DNA of 7,164 nucleotides. Source: an uncultured Alistipes sp. (lineage in GTDB: Bacteria > Bacteroidota > Bacteroidia > Bacteroidales > Rikenellaceae). Positions 5,440-7,164 of the stretch are shown here, piece after piece. Position 1 is the stretch's first letter. Each line of letters begins with the position of its first letter. The position numbers were made by a program, and so were the translations under genes. The stretch spans positions 1-7,164 of the forward strand of contig CAMWIG010000108.1 of the NCBI GenBank assembly GCA_947174295.1, in the 5' to 3' direction. The notes under the pieces were generated by a model, which was not told the DNA's origin, did not search any database, and saw only the letters and a list, made by a program, of their open reading frames with translations.

Positions 5440-7164
5440 TCAATTCAATTTCGATTTGATATCTTCGGCCGTAATTTCGGCCATTATCTGTTTTCCCGAA
5501 GGAGTGAAGCTGACATTTCCGCCTGCGGCCAGAAGATCGAGCATCGCCGCCGCTTCGTCGTGCGCAATGCTCTTCGAAAGCGTGCGCGCACCGTTGCGCG
5601 CCATGACCGACGCCACCCTCTCGCGACGTATGTCGGCCGCGGTCTGGGGAGTGTCCAACGCCCGCAGAAGCTCGTAGACCAGCGTGTCGATGCTGTCGGC
5701 CGGCATGTCGGCCGGAGTGCCCTTGACGTCGATTTCGCCGCCGCCGCTGTACTCTATGTCGAAGCCGAGCGATGCGAAGTCGACCGCATGCTCCTCGATA
5801 AGGGCGTAATCCTCGGTCGAGAGCGTCAGATGCTCGGGAAACAGCAGCTGCTGACTCACGGCCGAGCCATTTGAGAGAATGCGCATGTAGGAGTCGAACA
5901 GCAGACGCTCGCGCACACGGCGCAGGTCGACAGCGACGAACCGTCCGCCGTAAAGCGCCGCGGCATAACCGCCGCCGATGCTGACCACGCGGTCGAATGC
6001 CGACGAAGTCTCGACCTCGACCAAAGTACCCTGTTCGACACTCTCGGAGTGGATGAATTCGAACTCCGACTCGCCGTCGAACATCTCCGACGGCACCGTT
6101 TCGAACGACTCCGACGGCACGGCGTCGAACTCGTCGGAGTGCACGATATCGAAACCCGCCATGGCATCGAAACGCGATGCAGACGACTGCTGCGGCCGCA
6201 CGGCGCCGGCCGGGCGCTGCACCGAGACACCCGAGTCGGCGGCGAAACTGCCCACGCCGAAATAATCCTCGCTGAAAGGATTGTAGTCGGCATTGGAGGT
6301 CGAGCGAGGTTCGTTGTACATGCCGCCCTGCTGCATGACGGGTATGTCGACCGCCGCATCGTCCTCGTTGAAGTCCATCATCGGCACGGCGCCCGTCTTG
6401 GCGAGCGACTCGCGGACGGCAGCGTTGAGAATGGACCACACAGCCTGATCGTCGGCGAACTTGACCTCGGTTTTCTGAGGATGGACATTCACGTCGATGC
6501 GGTCGGGTTTGACCTCCATATAGATGAAGAAAGCGGGGGCCGTGCCCTCGGGTATGAGTTTGTCGTAGGCTTTCACGACGGCGCTGGCGAAGTACGACGA
6601 CTTGAAATAGCGGCCGTTGACGAACATATACTGCTCGGCGTTCTTCACCTTCGCGGCAGCGGGGCGCCCCACGAATCCGCGAAGCGAGACTATCGACGTG
6701 TCGGCATCGACTTCCAGCAGATTGTGCTTGATACTGCGGCCTATGACATCGACTATGCGCCCGGCCAGCGATGCCGGAGCGAGCGAATAGACGGGCGAAT
6801 CGTTGGCGTAAAGCTCGAACCGTATGTTGGGATTGCAGAGCGCCACGCGGCGGAACTCGCTGCGTATGTTGGCGGCCGAAGAGTTGGGGTTCTCCATGAA
6901 CTTGCGGCGCGCCGGTACGTTGTAGAACAGATTGCGCACCATGAACTGCGACCCCACGGGACACATCGCAGGCTCCTGCGACACGAACTTGCCGCCGTGG
7001 ATTGTCGTCAGGGTTCCCATATCGTCCTCGGCCTGACGCGTGCGCAGCTCCACCTGCGCGACGGCGGCAATCGAAGCCAGCGCCTCGCCGCGGAACCCGA
7101 ACGTGTGGATGGCGTAGATGTCGTCCACCGAAGATATTTTGCTCGTAGCGTGGCGGTCGAAAGC
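5440..7164 (-). CDS. mutL: DNA mismatch repair protein MutL (5' end cut off by the window)
   Basis: The frame is open to the window edge, so roughly the first 70 residues, including the early ATP-binding motifs, are missing; the GTG at 7128 is internal. The fragment begins AFDRHATSKI and continues with GFRGEALASI, both hallmarks of the MutL GHKL ATPase. GSQFMVRNLFYNVPARRKF and DRIDVNVHPQKTEVKF mark the rest of the N-terminal and transducer domains. An acidic, Ser-rich linker (about 5960-6400) with octapeptide repeats leads to a C-terminal dimerization domain containing LLFPEHLTL. MutL couples MutS mismatch recognition to strand processing. In the C-terminal domain the endonuclease motif DQHA(X)2E(X)4E is replaced by DLRRVRERLLFD (5893-5928), and the C-P-x-G-R-P motif by TPSGKQ (5488-5505), so nicking activity is doubtful. 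It heads the visible part of the operon. Confidence 0.96.
   Translation of the reverse strand, partial: AFDRHATSKISSVDDIYAIHTFGFRGEALASIAAVAQVELRTRQAEDDMGTLTTIHGGKFVSQEPAMCPVGSQFMVRNLFYNVPARRKFMENPNSSAANIRSEFRRVALCNPNIRFELYANDSPVYSLAPASLAGRIVDVIGRSIKHNLLEVDADTSIVSLRGFVGRPAAAKVKNAEQYMFVNGRYFKSSYFASAVVKAYDKLIPEGTAPAFFIYMEVKPDRIDVNVHPQKTEVKFADDQAVWSILNAAVRESLAKTGAVPMMDFNEDDAAVDIPVMQQGGMYNEPRSTSNADYNPFSEDYFGVGSFAADSGVSVQRPAGAVRPQQSSASRFDAMAGFDIVHSDEFDAVPSESFETVPSEMFDGESEFEFIHSESVEQGTLVEVETSSAFDRVVSIGGGYAAALYGGRFVAVDLRRVRERLLFDSYMRILSNGSAVSQQLLFPEHLTLSTEDYALIEEHAVDFASLGFDIEYSGGGEIDVKGTPADMPADSIDTLVYELLRALDTPQTAADIRRERVASVMARNGARTLSKSIAHDEAAAMLDLLAAGGNVSFTPSGKQIMAEITAEDIKSKLN
6082..6153 (-). repeat. 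24-bp tandem repeat encoding octapeptides in the MutL linker
   Basis: Three adjacent 24-nt units (6130-6153, 6106-6129 and 6082-6105) encode FDIVHSDE, FDAVPSES and FETVPSEM. A fourth, more diverged unit (FDGESEFE, 6058-6081) follows. The repeats make an acidic, regularly spaced Phe pattern in the flexible linker between the ATPase and dimerization domains. Confidence 0.75.

Noticed and set aside
5432..6964. Long Arg-rich minus-strand frame overlapping mutL
   Set aside because: It is a frame-shifted shadow of mutL in GC-rich DNA; the mutL frame carries all recognisable motifs.
1..7164. CRISPR array
   Set aside because: No regularly spaced repeats with unique spacers were seen; the only periodic repeats are in-frame within coding regions.

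Overview
This window looks like a junction between a Bacteroidota (probably Bacteroidales) chromosome and the end of an integrated mobile element. The right part, from about 2850 to the end, is GC-rich and codes on the minus strand, which suggests a GC-rich genus such as Alistipes; that genus assignment is inference. The left part, from 1 to about 2850, is clearly more AT-rich. It carries Bacteroidota-type promoters (-33 TTTG, -7 TAnnTTTG) and encodes a tyrosine integrase and a PD-(D/E)XK nuclease. All six genes lie on the minus strand.

Region 1, positions 1-2849, is the accessory part. A 427-residue tyrosine recombinase (1393-2676) has a strong promoter overlapped by repeated TTTGGGTG motifs. 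Downstream of it, with its own -7 box, is a 429-residue DUF1016/YhcG-type nuclease (38-1327) that contains an unusual 18-residue internal duplication. The element continues past the left edge, and its other end is not in the window.

Region 2, positions 2677-3170, is a gene-free stretch of about 490 bases. It holds the integrase control region, then a plus-strand fragment resembling the 3' end of a tRNA gene (2826-2849), then a textbook terminator (2858-2888). This fits an element inserted in the 3' end of a tRNA gene. After that come several further inverted repeats and a very strong minus-strand terminator (3082-3123) that ends the chromosomal operon.

Region 3, positions 3171-7164, is a compact minus-strand operon. 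In transcription order it contains mutL (5' end cut off by the window edge), a rhomboid protease, a membrane-anchored endonuclease/exonuclease/phosphatase-family protein and a YhcH/NanQ-type small sugar protein. The gaps between them are 4, 7 and 20 nt. The MutL has lost the recognisable metal-binding residues of the MutL endonuclease site and has an octapeptide tandem repeat in its linker. Apart from co-transcription, no functional link among the four products can be read from the sequence.

I did not find a clearly new multi-gene system. The best leads are the element boundary, the nuclease cargo with its palindromic internal repeat, and the degenerate MutL C-terminus.
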